Below, in pieces: positions 15,594 through 24,818 of a DNA stretch of 64,000 nt. The stretch is from an uncultured Aquimarina sp. (GTDB lineage Bacteria; Bacteroidota; Bacteroidia; Flavobacteriales; Flavobacteriaceae): contig CANNFM010000006.1 of NCBI GenBank assembly GCA_947503835.1, forward strand, positions 62,001 to 126,000, read 5' to 3'. Within the stretch, counting starts at the first letter, position 1, and the number at the start of each line of letters is the position of its first letter. The notes under the pieces are model-generated. The model worked only from the letters and a program-made list of their open reading frames with translations, searched no databases and was not told the DNA's origin. The translations under genes and the position numbers were made by a program.

Positions 15594-16329
15594 AGTTTAG
15601 AATTAACTTTAAAAACTCTGTTTTTTTTGACCTTGAGATCGTAAGAATGTCGCCATTTGTCATTATAACTTGCGGAAGTTTGGTTTTAATTACTTTATTG
15701 ATATAATTTAAATTGATTAGATAGGATTGGTGAATTCTATAAAATTCTGGATTATTAACTAGTTGTTGCTCAAAACTTTTTAAAGTTTTTGATACAAGAA
15801 TGGGTTTTTTATCTTTTATATTAATTTGACAGTAATTTATATCCGCTTCTATGTATAAAATCTCATTCGTAGAGATCATTAATATCTGTTTTTCCTGTGG
15901 GATAGCTAACCTTTTTTTGGGAGCTGTATTTCGTATTCGTGTTAGAATTTGTTGAAGCTCGATTTCTTTTGAGGTGTCTAAATAAATTGTGCTAATACAA
16001 AACTTTAATTCATTTGTATCTATGGGTTTAGTTATATATGGAATCTCTCTTTTTTTTAAGTATTCTATTAAATCTTGATTTTCTGGATGTATAATGACAA
16101 TGCAATTATTACGATATCTAGCAATATCTTTTAATAATTTCTGTGCCTTTTCGGTATCGATAGAGGCATCTAAAATGATTAAATTGGGTTTTGTTTCTTT
16201 GATGTTTTTTTTACCTTCTTCAAAAGAATTTGCCTTTTTGCTAACTTTTATATAAAAGAAATTAGTGTGTAAATAGGTCTCTATATTTTCAAGAATATCG
16301 TTATCGCTTCCTATTAGGATACATTTCAT
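15592..16329 (-). CDS. Orphan LytTR response regulator with degenerate receiver domain
   Basis: A 245-residue protein with an N-terminal receiver-like domain (about 1-115) and a C-terminal LytTR DNA-binding domain (about 140-243, with FEQQLVNNPEFYRIHQSYLI). Asp54 in LIILDAS and Lys101 in ITKPID are present. The acidic pair is only partly conserved (SDND), and the usual Thr/Ser switch position is in VIIH. Phosphorylation may thus be weak or replaced by another input. No histidine kinase is adjacent. The nearest genes are a BLUF photoreceptor upstream and the small peptide locus downstream. Confidence 0.85.
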   Translation of the reverse strand: MKCILIGSDNDILENIETYLHTNFFYIKVSKKANSFEEGKKNIKETKPNLIILDASIDTEKAQKLLKDIARYRNNCIVIIHPENQDLIEYLKKREIPYITKPIDTNELKFCISTIYLDTSKEIELQQILTRIRNTAPKKRLAIPQEKQILMISTNEILYIEADINYCQINIKDKKPILVSKTLKSFEQQLVNNPEFYRIHQSYLINLNYINKVIKTKLPQVIMTNGDILTISRSKKTEFLKLILN

Positions 16330-16612
16330 TGTTAATTAGATTTATTTATATAATTAAATAAAATGCATTTAACCTCTACTAATTATAGAGATACTATAAC
16401 AATGTGTTTGTATTTACTTTAGGCCAAAAAAAAGTTATACTGTTTAATATTGAATAGATATAATTTATTTATAAAAAGGGGCAATTGGATAAACAGTAAT
16501 TTTTTAGACTAGGTTTTATATTTTAAATGTATAAAAAATATTATAAAGGAATTTACGTATTAAAATTATTATGGATGTTTTATAAAAAAATCTGATTTTA
16601 CTTAGACATAGC

Positions 16613-17020
16613 CTATATCCCAAATTGGTCAAAAAACATTTTTACGTCTTCAAGGTTTAAATTATCGAAGCTTACATCTTTTTCACTAGTTTTTAAGGAT
16701 TGTAATAGTTGATCACTTTCTTGTGAAGAAACTTTTTTAAAAAGCATTGTCCAATCTTCATACTGTCTTATCGGTTTTAGTCCGGATTCTAAAATAGATA
16801 AAGAATGGTGTCTATCGTCTTTTAATATTTTGTTATAAAGCGTATCTATATTTTTCTCAGGCCCTTCTATGTATTGTAAAAAAGTGTTATTCATATATAA
16901 TAAAATACCAGTAACTTGATTTTTATTATTGTTATATCTTGCTTCACTAATTAAAGCATTTAATTCTTCTTTAGATAAGTCAAAAGATGCCTTGCTAGAA
17001 TAAAAAATAAATTTTATCAT
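16613..17020 (-). CDS. BLUF domain blue-light sensor
   Basis: A 135-residue short BLUF protein, a flavin-binding blue-light receptor. By alignment from memory to cyanobacterial Slr1694, all key residues are present: Tyr7 (FYSSKAS), Asn31 (flavin contact), Gln49 (FLQYIEG), and Trp90 plus Met92 (EDWTM). The C-terminal helices (about 95-135) are short and carry no effector domain, so the signal must pass to a partner protein. The partner is unknown. The nearest regulatory gene is the LytTR protein 283 bp downstream on the same strand. A TATATTTG -7-like box lies 39 nt upstream. Confidence 0.92.
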   Translation of the reverse strand: MIKFIFYSSKASFDLSKEELNALISEARYNNNKNQVTGILLYMNNTFLQYIEGPEKNIDTLYNKILKDDRHHSLSILESGLKPIRQYEDWTMLFKKVSSQESDQLLQSLKTSEKDVSFDNLNLEDVKMFFDQFGI

Positions 17021-17058
17021 ATTATCATTTGATAATGAGGGGTAAATAAAATGATACT

Positions 17059-17066
17059 CAAATATA
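17059..17066 (-). promoter_or_regulatory. Putative -7 element (TATATTTG) of the BLUF gene
   Basis: On the minus strand this reads TATATTTG, a perfect match to TAnnTTTG, about 39 nt upstream of the BLUF ATG at 17020. No convincing -33 TTG is visible in the very AT-rich upstream DNA. Confidence 0.5.
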
Positions 17067-17143
17067 AATATATTTTAAGTTTTTTTTATTTAAGTGTAAC
17101 AGAAATGTTTTATTGGCTACATATAAGAACGTAACCTACCATA

Positions 17144-17638
17144 GTGAATAAAGATTTAGAACATAGTTTTGTAACCAATTTAGAGCAGAATCAAAATATT
17201 GTGCATAAAGTTTGTAGGATTTATACTAATGATCCCGACTCACATAATGATTTGTTTCAGGAAATTACAATCCAGCTTTGGAAAGCATATCCTAAGTTTA
17301 GAGGTGATGCTAAGTTTAGTACCTGGATGTATAGAGTGGCATTAAACACTGCTATTACGTTATATAGAAGATCTAAGAGAAGCATTAAGACTGCGGATTT
17401 TGATTCTATGAACTTTAAAATAAAGGCAGAAGAATATGATGATGAAGTAGAACAACAACTAAAGCTTATGTACGCAGCCGTAAAACAATTAAATGATATA
17501 GAGAAAGCTTTAGTTTTCTTATATCTGGAGGATAAATCTTATAAAGAAATCTCTGAGACAATGGGTATTAGTGAAGTAAATGCCAGGGTCAAAATGAATA
17601 GAGTGAAGACAAAGTTGAAAAAAATATTAAATCCGTAA
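17144..17638 (+). CDS. ECF-type RNA polymerase sigma factor
   Basis: A 164-residue sigma-70 factor with region 2 at about 20-85 (DLFQEITIQLWKAYPKFRGDAKFSTWMYRVALNTAI) and region 4 at about 105-160 (IEKALVFLYLEDKSYKEISETMGISEVNARVKMNRVK). The start is GTG at 17144; no in-frame ATG lies nearby and the N-terminus fits the family length. Only 4 bp separate it from the next gene, so the two form an operon, the usual layout for an ECF factor and its membrane-bound regulator. The regulon is unknown. Confidence 0.9.
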   Translation: MNKDLEHSFVTNLEQNQNIVHKVCRIYTNDPDSHNDLFQEITIQLWKAYPKFRGDAKFSTWMYRVALNTAITLYRRSKRSIKTADFDSMNFKIKAEEYDDEVEQQLKLMYAAVKQLNDIEKALVFLYLEDKSYKEISETMGISEVNARVKMNRVKTKLKKILNP

Positions 17639-17642
17639 CCCC

Positions 17643-18266
17643 ATGGACGAATTAGAATTATTAAAAAAAGACTGGAAGAAGCAAGAAGGTGTGCTTCCTA
17701 GACTATCTTATAAAGATATCTACCAGATGATATTGAAGAAATCTTCTTCGATGGTTAAATGGATTTTTATAATTAGTGTATTAGAATTTTTACTGTGGGC
17801 ATCTATTGATATTATTTTTAGATTAAGCGGTAAATATGATGACTTGGCTGGATTAGAGGTGCCAGGGTTTTCAATTATTTCTATTATAATATCGTATTGT
17901 ATTCTTATTTATTTTATGGTTAGGTTTTATCTTAATTATAAAAGAATTCAAGCTACCGATTCTGCAAAAGTATTGATGCAAAATATTTTAAAAACGCGCA
18001 GAACTGTAAAGCATTATGTTTGGTTTAATTTAAGTTATGTGGCGTTAACGACTATTTCACTTGTAACCTATTTAGCATTTTTTACAGACCAATTTTCGAA
18101 TCAATCTTCAGAAGAAGGAGTGTCTGTGTTTTTAGTAATCGTAATTACAATTGTGGTGTTAGCTATAGCCCTTGGTCTTGTAGCGTTATTTTATAGATTA
18201 ATTTATGGAATTTTAACCAGTAGGCTAAAAAATAACTATAAAGAACTTGAAAAACTAGAGGAATAA
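17643..18266 (+). CDS. Four-helix membrane protein, probable partner of the ECF sigma factor
   Basis: A 207-residue protein beginning with a cytoplasmic segment that contains DELELLKKDWKKQE, then membrane helices at about 38-60, 78-100, 130-152 and 165-190. No zinc-binding HX3CX2C anti-sigma motif is present, so it is not a classical ZAS anti-sigma factor. Being 4 bp downstream of the sigma gene, it probably modulates that factor; that is inference. It ends at 18266, directly against the convergent LETM1-related gene. Confidence 0.65.
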   Translation: MDELELLKKDWKKQEGVLPRLSYKDIYQMILKKSSSMVKWIFIISVLEFLLWASIDIIFRLSGKYDDLAGLEVPGFSIISIIISYCILIYFMVRFYLNYKRIQATDSAKVLMQNILKTRRTVKHYVWFNLSYVALTTISLVTYLAFFTDQFSNQSSEEGVSVFLVIVITIVVLAIALGLVALFYRLIYGILTSRLKNNYKELEKLEE

Positions 18267-19454
18267 TTATTGTTTGTTCTCGTTAAAAGCTGAAGGCAAT
18301 AGTTGAGGAATAAATTTTATCAAAAGCGGTAGTAAAAGACTTCCTCCTGGTAATATAAAAATAGCAAGAGACGGAACCGTTTTACAAATATCAAGTAATT
18401 GCTTTTTTACTTGTTTCTTTTCTTGTTTTGATAAATCACGCATTGTAGATTGACCTAATAAAACCATTAAATCCTTACTTTCTGTAATCTCATTGATCAA
18501 TCGTTTTTTGTTTCTCAAAATCAATACACGAACCGTTCTTGAAGTTTGTTGATAAAAGTGTAACGCGGGGTGCGAATAGTTAAAGAATGAAATATCATCT
18601 TTATGGTCATTGATAAATGTTTTTACCAAATCGATAGATTCTTTTACCACGGTATCCGATAGCTCTAATTCTGCCCCAAGAGCAGACATAAAACTTTGTT
18701 CATTTTTATCTAATTCCTCATCGTTCCATACCGCCAAACTAGTTAGATCTATAATATATCTTTTCTCTATCTCATCGGTATATGGATCTAACTCTATATA
18801 ATCAAAACTCGCATCTTCTTCTGTCGAGATATCTGTATAACGTACAGATGATGCAAATAACTTTACTAATAATTTATCATAATCATCTTGATGTTGTTTA
18901 GAGTTTAATGCTAGAAAAACGGTATTTGTTAATGTTTCCTCTAGTTTTGAAGCGTATTCAAAAGGGTTTTTATCATGAATCAGGTAATATTCAAAAGCCA
19001 GTATATCTATAAATAATAAAGCGTTGGTTAAGAGATGGCTGAAGTTTTTCTTAAAAATAGATTCATTGGTCTGAATACGAGCATGGATGATTTTCTCTAG
19101 TTTTTCATTAATATTGGCAGGAAGCACATTAGTAAAGGAAAAAAAAGATTTTTTAGTGTCCAAAAAATCATAAAATTGGATGAGTGCATTAATACAATCC
19201 TTTTTATCTGCATTTTCTATGGTATCATAGTATGTGACCACTAATGCAGTAAAAAGATTGACTTTTGTTTTTTCTTCTTCAGAATAAATAATATCAGAAT
19301 TGTTAGCAATAATAGTATCTACCGAAGTGCCAAAAATAAAACCAACTCTTTTTAAATCAGAATATAACTGATCAAAAGACCATTGAGGAAGATTAATATT
19401 TTCATCAAGATCTCTTAAAAATTTTTCTACCCAACCCGAAGTTGAAGGATTCAT
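18267..19454 (-). CDS. LETM1-related protein
   Basis: A 395-residue soluble, helical protein. The last 60 residues carry a LETM1-like signature (TVPSLAIFILPGGSLLLPLL followed by KFIPQLLPSAF), matching proteins annotated in flavobacteria as LETM1-related biofilm-associated. LETM1 proteins act in mitochondrial ion exchange, but nothing shows that function here; the N-terminal two thirds resemble a TerB-like helical module only loosely. The gene ends exactly at the stop of the convergent membrane protein gene. The role is unknown. Confidence 0.7.
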   Translation of the reverse strand: MNPSTSGWVEKFLRDLDENINLPQWSFDQLYSDLKRVGFIFGTSVDTIIANNSDIIYSEEEKTKVNLFTALVVTYYDTIENADKKDCINALIQFYDFLDTKKSFFSFTNVLPANINEKLEKIIHARIQTNESIFKKNFSHLLTNALLFIDILAFEYYLIHDKNPFEYASKLEETLTNTVFLALNSKQHQDDYDKLLVKLFASSVRYTDISTEEDASFDYIELDPYTDEIEKRYIIDLTSLAVWNDEELDKNEQSFMSALGAELELSDTVVKESIDLVKTFINDHKDDISFFNYSHPALHFYQQTSRTVRVLILRNKKRLINEITESKDLMVLLGQSTMRDLSKQEKKQVKKQLLDICKTVPSLAIFILPGGSLLLPLLIKFIPQLLPSAFNENKQ

Positions 19455-19501
19455 AAAGTAGTGTTAGTTAGATAGCTAAGTTATTTCAAAAAACATAAAA
19501 G

Positions 19502-19542
19502 AAAAAAGCATTCTTCAATAAAATATTGAAGAATGCTTTTTT
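19502..19542. terminator. Bidirectional terminator-like perfect hairpin
   Basis: A 19-bp perfect stem (AAAAAAGCATTCTTCAATA at 19502-19520 and its complement at 19524-19542) closes a 3-nt loop. The A-run on one side and T-run on the other make it a terminator in both directions. It ends the minus-strand superoxide dismutase transcript. Confidence 0.85.
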
Positions 19543-19559
19543 AATTATTCTGTACAGTG

Positions 19560-20150
19560 TTATTGTATAATACCACCACAGCTAACTCTACCGCCAGCAG
19601 CTCCTGTTGGTTGTGTAGTAAAATCATCAATGCCCTGGTGTACAATTATTGCTCTACCTACAATATTCTTTTTTGCATCATCACAACCAATACACCATTC
19701 ATTGGTAGCAAATGTAATACTAGCATTTCCTTCGGCATCGGCTTTCAGATTTCCTATATCTCCTTTATGAAACCCTTCTTTTGCTCCCCATTTTCCATGA
19801 GCTTCCATAGTAGGATTCCAGTGTCCTCCTGTTGATTTACCATCTGCAGAGGAACAATCTGCTTTCTCATGGATATGAATTGCATGTTCACCTTCACTTA
19901 ATCCACTTATTTCTGCTACCATATTCACCATACCTTCAGATTCAGTAAATGTAACCTGCCCAGATACATTACTATCACTTTTTGGTACTAGTGCAAATGT
20001 TATAGTTTTAGTTTCTTCTTCTCCTTTTTCCGTAGAAGTTTTTACTGTTTCGGTATTGTCTTCTTGATCTGTTGCTTCTTTCTTTTCGCCTTTACAGCTA
20101 AATATTGCCATAGACAAGAAAGTAAGTACTACCAATTTTAACGTTTTCAT
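19560..20150 (-). CDS. sodC: Cu/Zn superoxide dismutase, lipoprotein
   Basis: A 196-residue lipoprotein with a lipobox ending SMAIFSC (Cys19), then a Glu/Thr-rich linker and the SodC domain (about 50-196). All metal ligands are visible: His92, His94, His110 (bridging), His118, His128, Asp131 and His171. Arg188 is the active-site arginine in GAAGGRVSCGG. The Cys99-Cys191 pair can form the conserved disulfide. An extra CxxC (EWCIGC, about 151-156) is present. It would convert superoxide to peroxide and oxygen at the cell envelope. It is monocistronic, with a terminator just downstream. Confidence 0.95.
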   Translation of the reverse strand: MKTLKLVVLTFLSMAIFSCKGEKKEATDQEDNTETVKTSTEKGEEETKTITFALVPKSDSNVSGQVTFTESEGMVNMVAEISGLSEGEHAIHIHEKADCSSADGKSTGGHWNPTMEAHGKWGAKEGFHKGDIGNLKADAEGNASITFATNEWCIGCDDAKKNIVGRAIIVHQGIDDFTTQPTGAAGGRVSCGGIIQ

Positions 20151-20264
20151 AATTTTTATGATTTGTTTTTCATTTCTTAACGTAAGATAATGCAGTTTTA
20201 GTTTATGACAAAGAATTTAAAGAGGAAATACAAGGGTTATTACAATTAGGCTCTGCGGTTGCGA

Positions 20265-20747
20265 TTACATTTTTTTTATTAATTCTTTATTATCCCTAAT
20301 TCCCAGTTTTAAATTCTCTGTAATAATTAATGCTTTATCAATTCGGCTTTGCGATTTTTTAATTTTTAGAATGTAGTAAATTAAACTTCGTTTTTTGCCA
20401 TCTGTTAGAGATTCAAATATTTCAAAAGCTTCGAGATCACTTTGTAGTACTGCATCAAATTCTTCTGGCATTTCTACACCGTACTTAGAGGTATCTTCAA
20501 ATAATTGAACTTTAAAATAATCTGAAGGAAAGATGCCTAACTTTTTTTGATTAGAAGCGTTAAAAGTGATATAATAATTTTGTTTCAACTTTTGCAATGC
20601 AGCATGAAAATTAATGCTTTTTTTATTAAAAGTGATTTCAACTACTACTCTTTTATGCTTTTTGTCTAAACAATATTGCGCTATTTTTTCGGGTACCACA
20701 AAACTATGGTTGGATTCTAATGAGGTTTCAAAAATCAAATTTTTCAT
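20265..20747 (-). CDS. YdeI/OmpD-associated family protein
   Basis: A 160-residue protein with a DUF1905-like N-terminal part (LIFETSLESNHSFVVPEKIA). The C-terminal YdeI/OmdA helical motif FESLTDGKKRSLIYYI is followed by SRIDKALIITENLK. Members are called bacteriocin-protection or OmpD-associated proteins, but their biochemical function is not established. The domain appears again at 60041-60619 in a longer relative. It is a single gene. Confidence 0.75.
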   Translation of the reverse strand: MKNLIFETSLESNHSFVVPEKIAQYCLDKKHKRVVVEITFNKKSINFHAALQKLKQNYYITFNASNQKKLGIFPSDYFKVQLFEDTSKYGVEMPEEFDAVLQSDLEAFEIFESLTDGKKRSLIYYILKIKKSQSRIDKALIITENLKLGIRDNKELIKKM

Positions 20748-21145
20748 GTATATGGTTTAGTATTGATTTTCAGGTGTTTAAAAAAAATCGAATATGATTT
20801 TGCAATGTGAATTTAAGAATTTATTGTTTAACGTTCTGTTATTTTTGTTAATCAAAATTTATTAGAATGTAGTAAGAAACTATTTTTTTTGTACCTTTTT
20901 AAGGTATAAAATTCGACACTTTTACCGTAATACGAAAAAGGTATTTTTATTATTCTAGTTTTAACGGTTTACTAATATAAAAAACATCTTGTTTGTTAAC
21001 GTTAGTACCTATACTACTTCGCGTAAATATAATTTCCACAAAAAGCTTTTTAACTATTGTGTTAAATAAAATGTAATATAAATGTTAATTTATGATAAAT
21101 TAATATGGCTTAGGGTGTTATAGTGACAGATTATCTAAAATTTGT
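20748..21145. other. AT-rich intergenic region upstream of the M36 peptidase gene
   Basis: No gene was seen. An imperfect inverted repeat TACCTT/AAGGTA lies near 20893-20908. The peptidase promoter box is at its right edge (21146-21153). Confidence 0.4.
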
Positions 21146-21153
21146 TAATTTTG
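21146..21153 (+). promoter_or_regulatory. -7 element (TAATTTTG) of the M36 peptidase gene
   Basis: TAATTTTG matches TAnnTTTG exactly and is 27 bp upstream of the ATG at 21181. It would lie inside the coding region if a longer start upstream of 21146 were used, so it supports the start at 21181. Confidence 0.55.
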
Positions 21154-21180
21154 CAGGACACAAACTCAAAACTTATTTTT

Positions 21181-24100
21181 ATGAAAAAAATGTACTCGTT
21201 TGTCATTCTATTATTTTTGATAGGGCAAACAACTTTTGCACAACAGGGTAAGGACATTACGGTGGCCGTCCAAAATCACTTCAATGAATTAGCCAAAGAA
21301 AATGGCAAGAAGTCATCTGAAAAATTAGAATGGAAAATTACCAGTACTGCTTCATCGCTAAATAAAAGCATTACACATGGTTATATTACTCAATATCTTA
21401 ATGGTACACCTATAATAAATAGTACCTATAAAGTATCTGTAAAAAATGGAAAGGTTTACTATTCGATAAACCAAATGGTACCAGATGTTACTTCTAAGCT
21501 TAGTTCGGCTAAGGCTTTAGCTACAGAAAAAAGCGCTATTGATGCGGTTACTAGAGCACACAATTTGCCAGTAGCACAAGTATCATCAAAAATAATGAGT
21601 AAATCTTCTAGTGGAGATGCAGTTTCTGAATATAAAAATTCTAATGTTACAGAAAATGGATTGATTAAAGTTAAGAAGGTTTATGTATATCATAATGATG
21701 AATTACGTCTTACCTATAATGTGAACCTATATGAAAAAGGTGGACAAAACTGGTGGAATAGTTTTGTAGATATGGCTACAAACCAAATTATAAGAGAAGA
21801 TAACTGGGTAACCACTTGTAATTTTGATGCTCCTGGTCATGAATCTCATGAGCATAATGAATCTGTACTTTTTGATGCCAAAATGGAAGGGCCTCTAACC
21901 GAAGCTGCTACAACTGCATTAGCACCAGATTCTTATAATGTATACGCTATGCCATTAGAAAGTCCAATTCATGGTGGTCGCTCTATCGTAACTGACCCTG
22001 CTACTACTAATGCTTCTCCTTTTGGATGGCATGATACTAATGGTAGTAACGGAGCAGAATTTACAATTACCAGAGGTAATAATGTATGGGCTCAAGATGA
22101 TGCTAACGGAAATAACGGTACTGGTTTTTCTCCAGATGGAGGATCTGGTTTAGATTTTAACTTTCCTGTTAATTTAAATCAAGCACCTAGCAATTATAGA
22201 AGTGCATCGATTACTAACTTATTTTACTGGAACAATATCATTCATGATGTATTTTATGAGTATGGTTTTGATGAAGCTAGTGGTAACTTCCAGGAAAATA
22301 ACTACGGTAAAGGTGGATCAGGAAGTGATTCAGTAAATGCTGATGGTCAAGACGGAGGCGGAACTAATAATGCTAATTTTGCAACTCCTGGTGATGGTAG
22401 CAACCCAAGAATGCAAATGTTCCTTTGGACTAGAACTAATCCAAGAAGAGATGGTTCTTTTGATAATGGGATAATTATTCATGAATACGGTCACGGTATT
22501 TCTACAAGACTTGTTGGAGGAAGAAACTCTAACGTATTAGGTGGTTCTGAGCAAATGGGTGAAGGATGGTCTGATTATTTCGGATTAATGCTTACTATGA
22601 GACCAGGTGATCAAGGTACAGATGGAAGAGGAATAGGTACGTATGCACTAGGGCAGCCAACTACGGGTGCAGGAATTAGACCAACTCGATATTCTACAGA
22701 TAGATCTATAAATAACACAGATTATGCTGATATAGGTGGATTAGCAAGACCACACGGTGTTGGATATGCTTTTGCAACTATCTTATGGGATATGACTTGG
22801 TTATTAATAGATCAAGAAGGATTTGATACTGATTTTTATAACGGTACTGGTGGTAATAACATTGCTTTAGCTCTTGTAACCGAAGGGTTAAAAAATACTG
22901 CTAACAACCCAGGATTTGTTTCTGGACGTGATGGTATCTTACAAGCAGATCAAGATTTATATAACGGAGCATACAGATGTTTAATCTGGAAAGCATTTGC
23001 CGAAAGAGGAGTAGGACAAGATGCAAACGAAAATAATAATGGAGGTACTAATGGTCAAACTGATCAAACAGTATCTTTTGTGAATCCATGTGATGGTGGT
23101 GGACCTGGACCTGGTACAGGAGAATGTACTGGAGATGTCGCTTCATTCCCATTCAGTGAAAGTTTTGAAACTAATCTTGGTGATTGGTCAAATGCAACTT
23201 CTGGAGATGATATAGATTGGACAAGAGATTCTGGAGGTACTCCTTCTAACCAAACCGGACCTAGTAGTGGTGCTGATGGTAATTTCTATCTTTACGTAGA
23301 AGCTTCAGGAAATGGAACAGGATTCCCTAACAAAAGAGCAATCTTAAACTCTCCTTGTTTAAATCTTAGTTCTCTTACAACTCCTAGACTTACTTTCCAA
23401 TACCATATGTTTGGTACTGCTATCAATAGTTTAGCTGTTGAAGCTAGAATTAATAATGAGGGTAACTGGACATCTATATTTAGTCAAAATGGAGATAAAG
23501 GAAACTCTTGGAATGCTGCCGATGTGGATCTTGCTGCTTATGCAGGAGAAGCTAGTGTGCAACTACGATTTAATGTGGTTACCGGTTCTGGTGGTAGTGG
23601 ATGGCAAAGTGATATTGCTATAGATGCTGTTTCTATTCAAAATGGTACTGGTGGTCCAGGTCCAGATCCAGATTGTACTGCTTTAAGCTTTAATGATTTC
23701 CAAATTAATCCTTTCTCTAATCAAGATAGAGGTGGTAGTGCTACTGTTGTAAATGCAGGAGCTGGATTATCCATGACTGGTAATACTTGGAAAGAAATTG
23801 CACTTACTTATAATGTAACTGCTAATACGGTGATAGAATTTGATTTCAGTAGTACAGCTCAAGGAGAAATCCATGCAGTTGGATTTGAAGATGATGATGC
23901 ATTAACACCTGCTAGATATTTCAAAGTTCACGGTACTCAAAATTACGGAGTAACAAACTTTGATAATTATGCTGGTGGTACTACAACGTATGTTATTCCT
24001 GTAGGTAATTTCTATACTGGTGCTATGAATAGATTAGTATTCATTAATGATAATGATGCTGGATCAGGAAACACTTCTACATTCTCTAATGTGAAACTTT

Positions 24101-24429
24101 ACGAAGGTTCTTGTGGTAGTTCTGTTGTACCGTCAAGTTTTGGAGATGTTACTGCACTAGTAGGAACTGATGGTGAGGGAGATGTATTTTCTTCTGTAAG
24201 AATAGCTCCTAATCCTGTTACAAAAGGTAGCTCACTTAAGGTGTACATGCCTAAAAAGAGCTCGCTTAATGCTACTTTTTCTATAGTTAATACTATTGGA
24301 CAAATAGTAAGAAAAGGCAAGCTTAATACTAACGGAACCATAGATGTGAATGGTATGAAGTCTGGTTTATATATACTCCAGATCCAAAGCCAACAAACAA
24401 AATCTGTACATCAATTTATTGTTAAATAA
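21181..24429 (+). CDS. T9SS-exported M36 family (fungalysin-type) zinc metallopeptidase
   Basis: A 1082-residue secreted peptidase. The start at 21181 gives a clean signal peptide (MKKMYSFVILLFLIGQTTFA) and sits below a TAATTTTG promoter box. A propeptide region follows (to about 230). The M36 catalytic core holds HEYGH at about 434-438 and the third ligand Glu461 in GEGWSDYFG. Two C-terminal beta-sandwich modules follow, one MAM/jelly-roll-like around 650-830 and another around 840-985. A T9SS type A sorting domain ends the protein (about 1010-1082, MKSGLYILQIQSQQTK). Likely an extracellular or surface protease. A terminator follows at 24462. Confidence 0.93.
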   Translation: MKKMYSFVILLFLIGQTTFAQQGKDITVAVQNHFNELAKENGKKSSEKLEWKITSTASSLNKSITHGYITQYLNGTPIINSTYKVSVKNGKVYYSINQMVPDVTSKLSSAKALATEKSAIDAVTRAHNLPVAQVSSKIMSKSSSGDAVSEYKNSNVTENGLIKVKKVYVYHNDELRLTYNVNLYEKGGQNWWNSFVDMATNQIIREDNWVTTCNFDAPGHESHEHNESVLFDAKMEGPLTEAATTALAPDSYNVYAMPLESPIHGGRSIVTDPATTNASPFGWHDTNGSNGAEFTITRGNNVWAQDDANGNNGTGFSPDGGSGLDFNFPVNLNQAPSNYRSASITNLFYWNNIIHDVFYEYGFDEASGNFQENNYGKGGSGSDSVNADGQDGGGTNNANFATPGDGSNPRMQMFLWTRTNPRRDGSFDNGIIIHEYGHGISTRLVGGRNSNVLGGSEQMGEGWSDYFGLMLTMRPGDQGTDGRGIGTYALGQPTTGAGIRPTRYSTDRSINNTDYADIGGLARPHGVGYAFATILWDMTWLLIDQEGFDTDFYNGTGGNNIALALVTEGLKNTANNPGFVSGRDGILQADQDLYNGAYRCLIWKAFAERGVGQDANENNNGGTNGQTDQTVSFVNPCDGGGPGPGTGECTGDVASFPFSESFETNLGDWSNATSGDDIDWTRDSGGTPSNQTGPSSGADGNFYLYVEASGNGTGFPNKRAILNSPCLNLSSLTTPRLTFQYHMFGTAINSLAVEARINNEGNWTSIFSQNGDKGNSWNAADVDLAAYAGEASVQLRFNVVTGSGGSGWQSDIAIDAVSIQNGTGGPGPDPDCTALSFNDFQINPFSNQDRGGSATVVNAGAGLSMTGNTWKEIALTYNVTANTVIEFDFSSTAQGEIHAVGFEDDDALTPARYFKVHGTQNYGVTNFDNYAGGTTTYVIPVGNFYTGAMNRLVFINDNDAGSGNTSTFSNVKLYEGSCGSSVVPSSFGDVTALVGTDGEGDVFSSVRIAPNPVTKGSSLKVYMPKKSSLNATFSIVNTIGQIVRKGKLNTNGTIDVNGMKSGLYILQIQSQQTKSVHQFIVK

Positions 24430-24461
24430 TTGATTTGTTTAGAATTATAGATTAATAAAAG

Positions 24462-24487
24462 AAGACCGTCCTAGGACGGTCTTTTTT
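24462..24487 (+). terminator. Rho-independent terminator after the M36 peptidase
   Basis: AAGACCGTCC (24462-24471) pairs with GGACGGTCTT (24474-24483) around TA and runs into a T-tract. The stem is perfect and GC-rich for this genome. Confidence 0.9.
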
Positions 24488-24818
24488 ATTCAAAAAACTA
24501 AAGGGTCAAGAACTTTACACTTTGCAAAAGTTAAAGAAGTTGATGTTAATAGTAGTTCAACTTTCTGTTATGTTTTATAAAAGGTATTGTTACCCAATTT
24601 AATTCTAAATTAAGATTCTTCTCCTATAGAATTTTATAGGTTTTATTGAATTAGATTTATAAAATAATAAATAGAGATTATCGTTTACGATTTTATGTTA
24701 ATCGAATCTTAATATTGTTAAGGTTCAATGTATCTGGTAGAATAAATGTTAAAAAATAAAGAAGCTATAGAATATATAAATACGTTTAACAAAACACAAA
24801 CCACTTAAATTTTACAAC
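24488..24818. other. Intergenic region, leader of the phosphatase gene
   Basis: AT-rich, no gene. A short inverted repeat CCTATAGAATTTTATAGG lies near 24622-24639. No exact TAnnTTTG box was found in front of 24819. Confidence 0.35.

Noticed and set aside
21142..21180. An upstream extension of the M36 peptidase with 13 extra residues
   Set aside because: It starts with a non-ATG codon, removes the signal peptide from the N-terminus and puts the TAATTTTG promoter box inside the gene.
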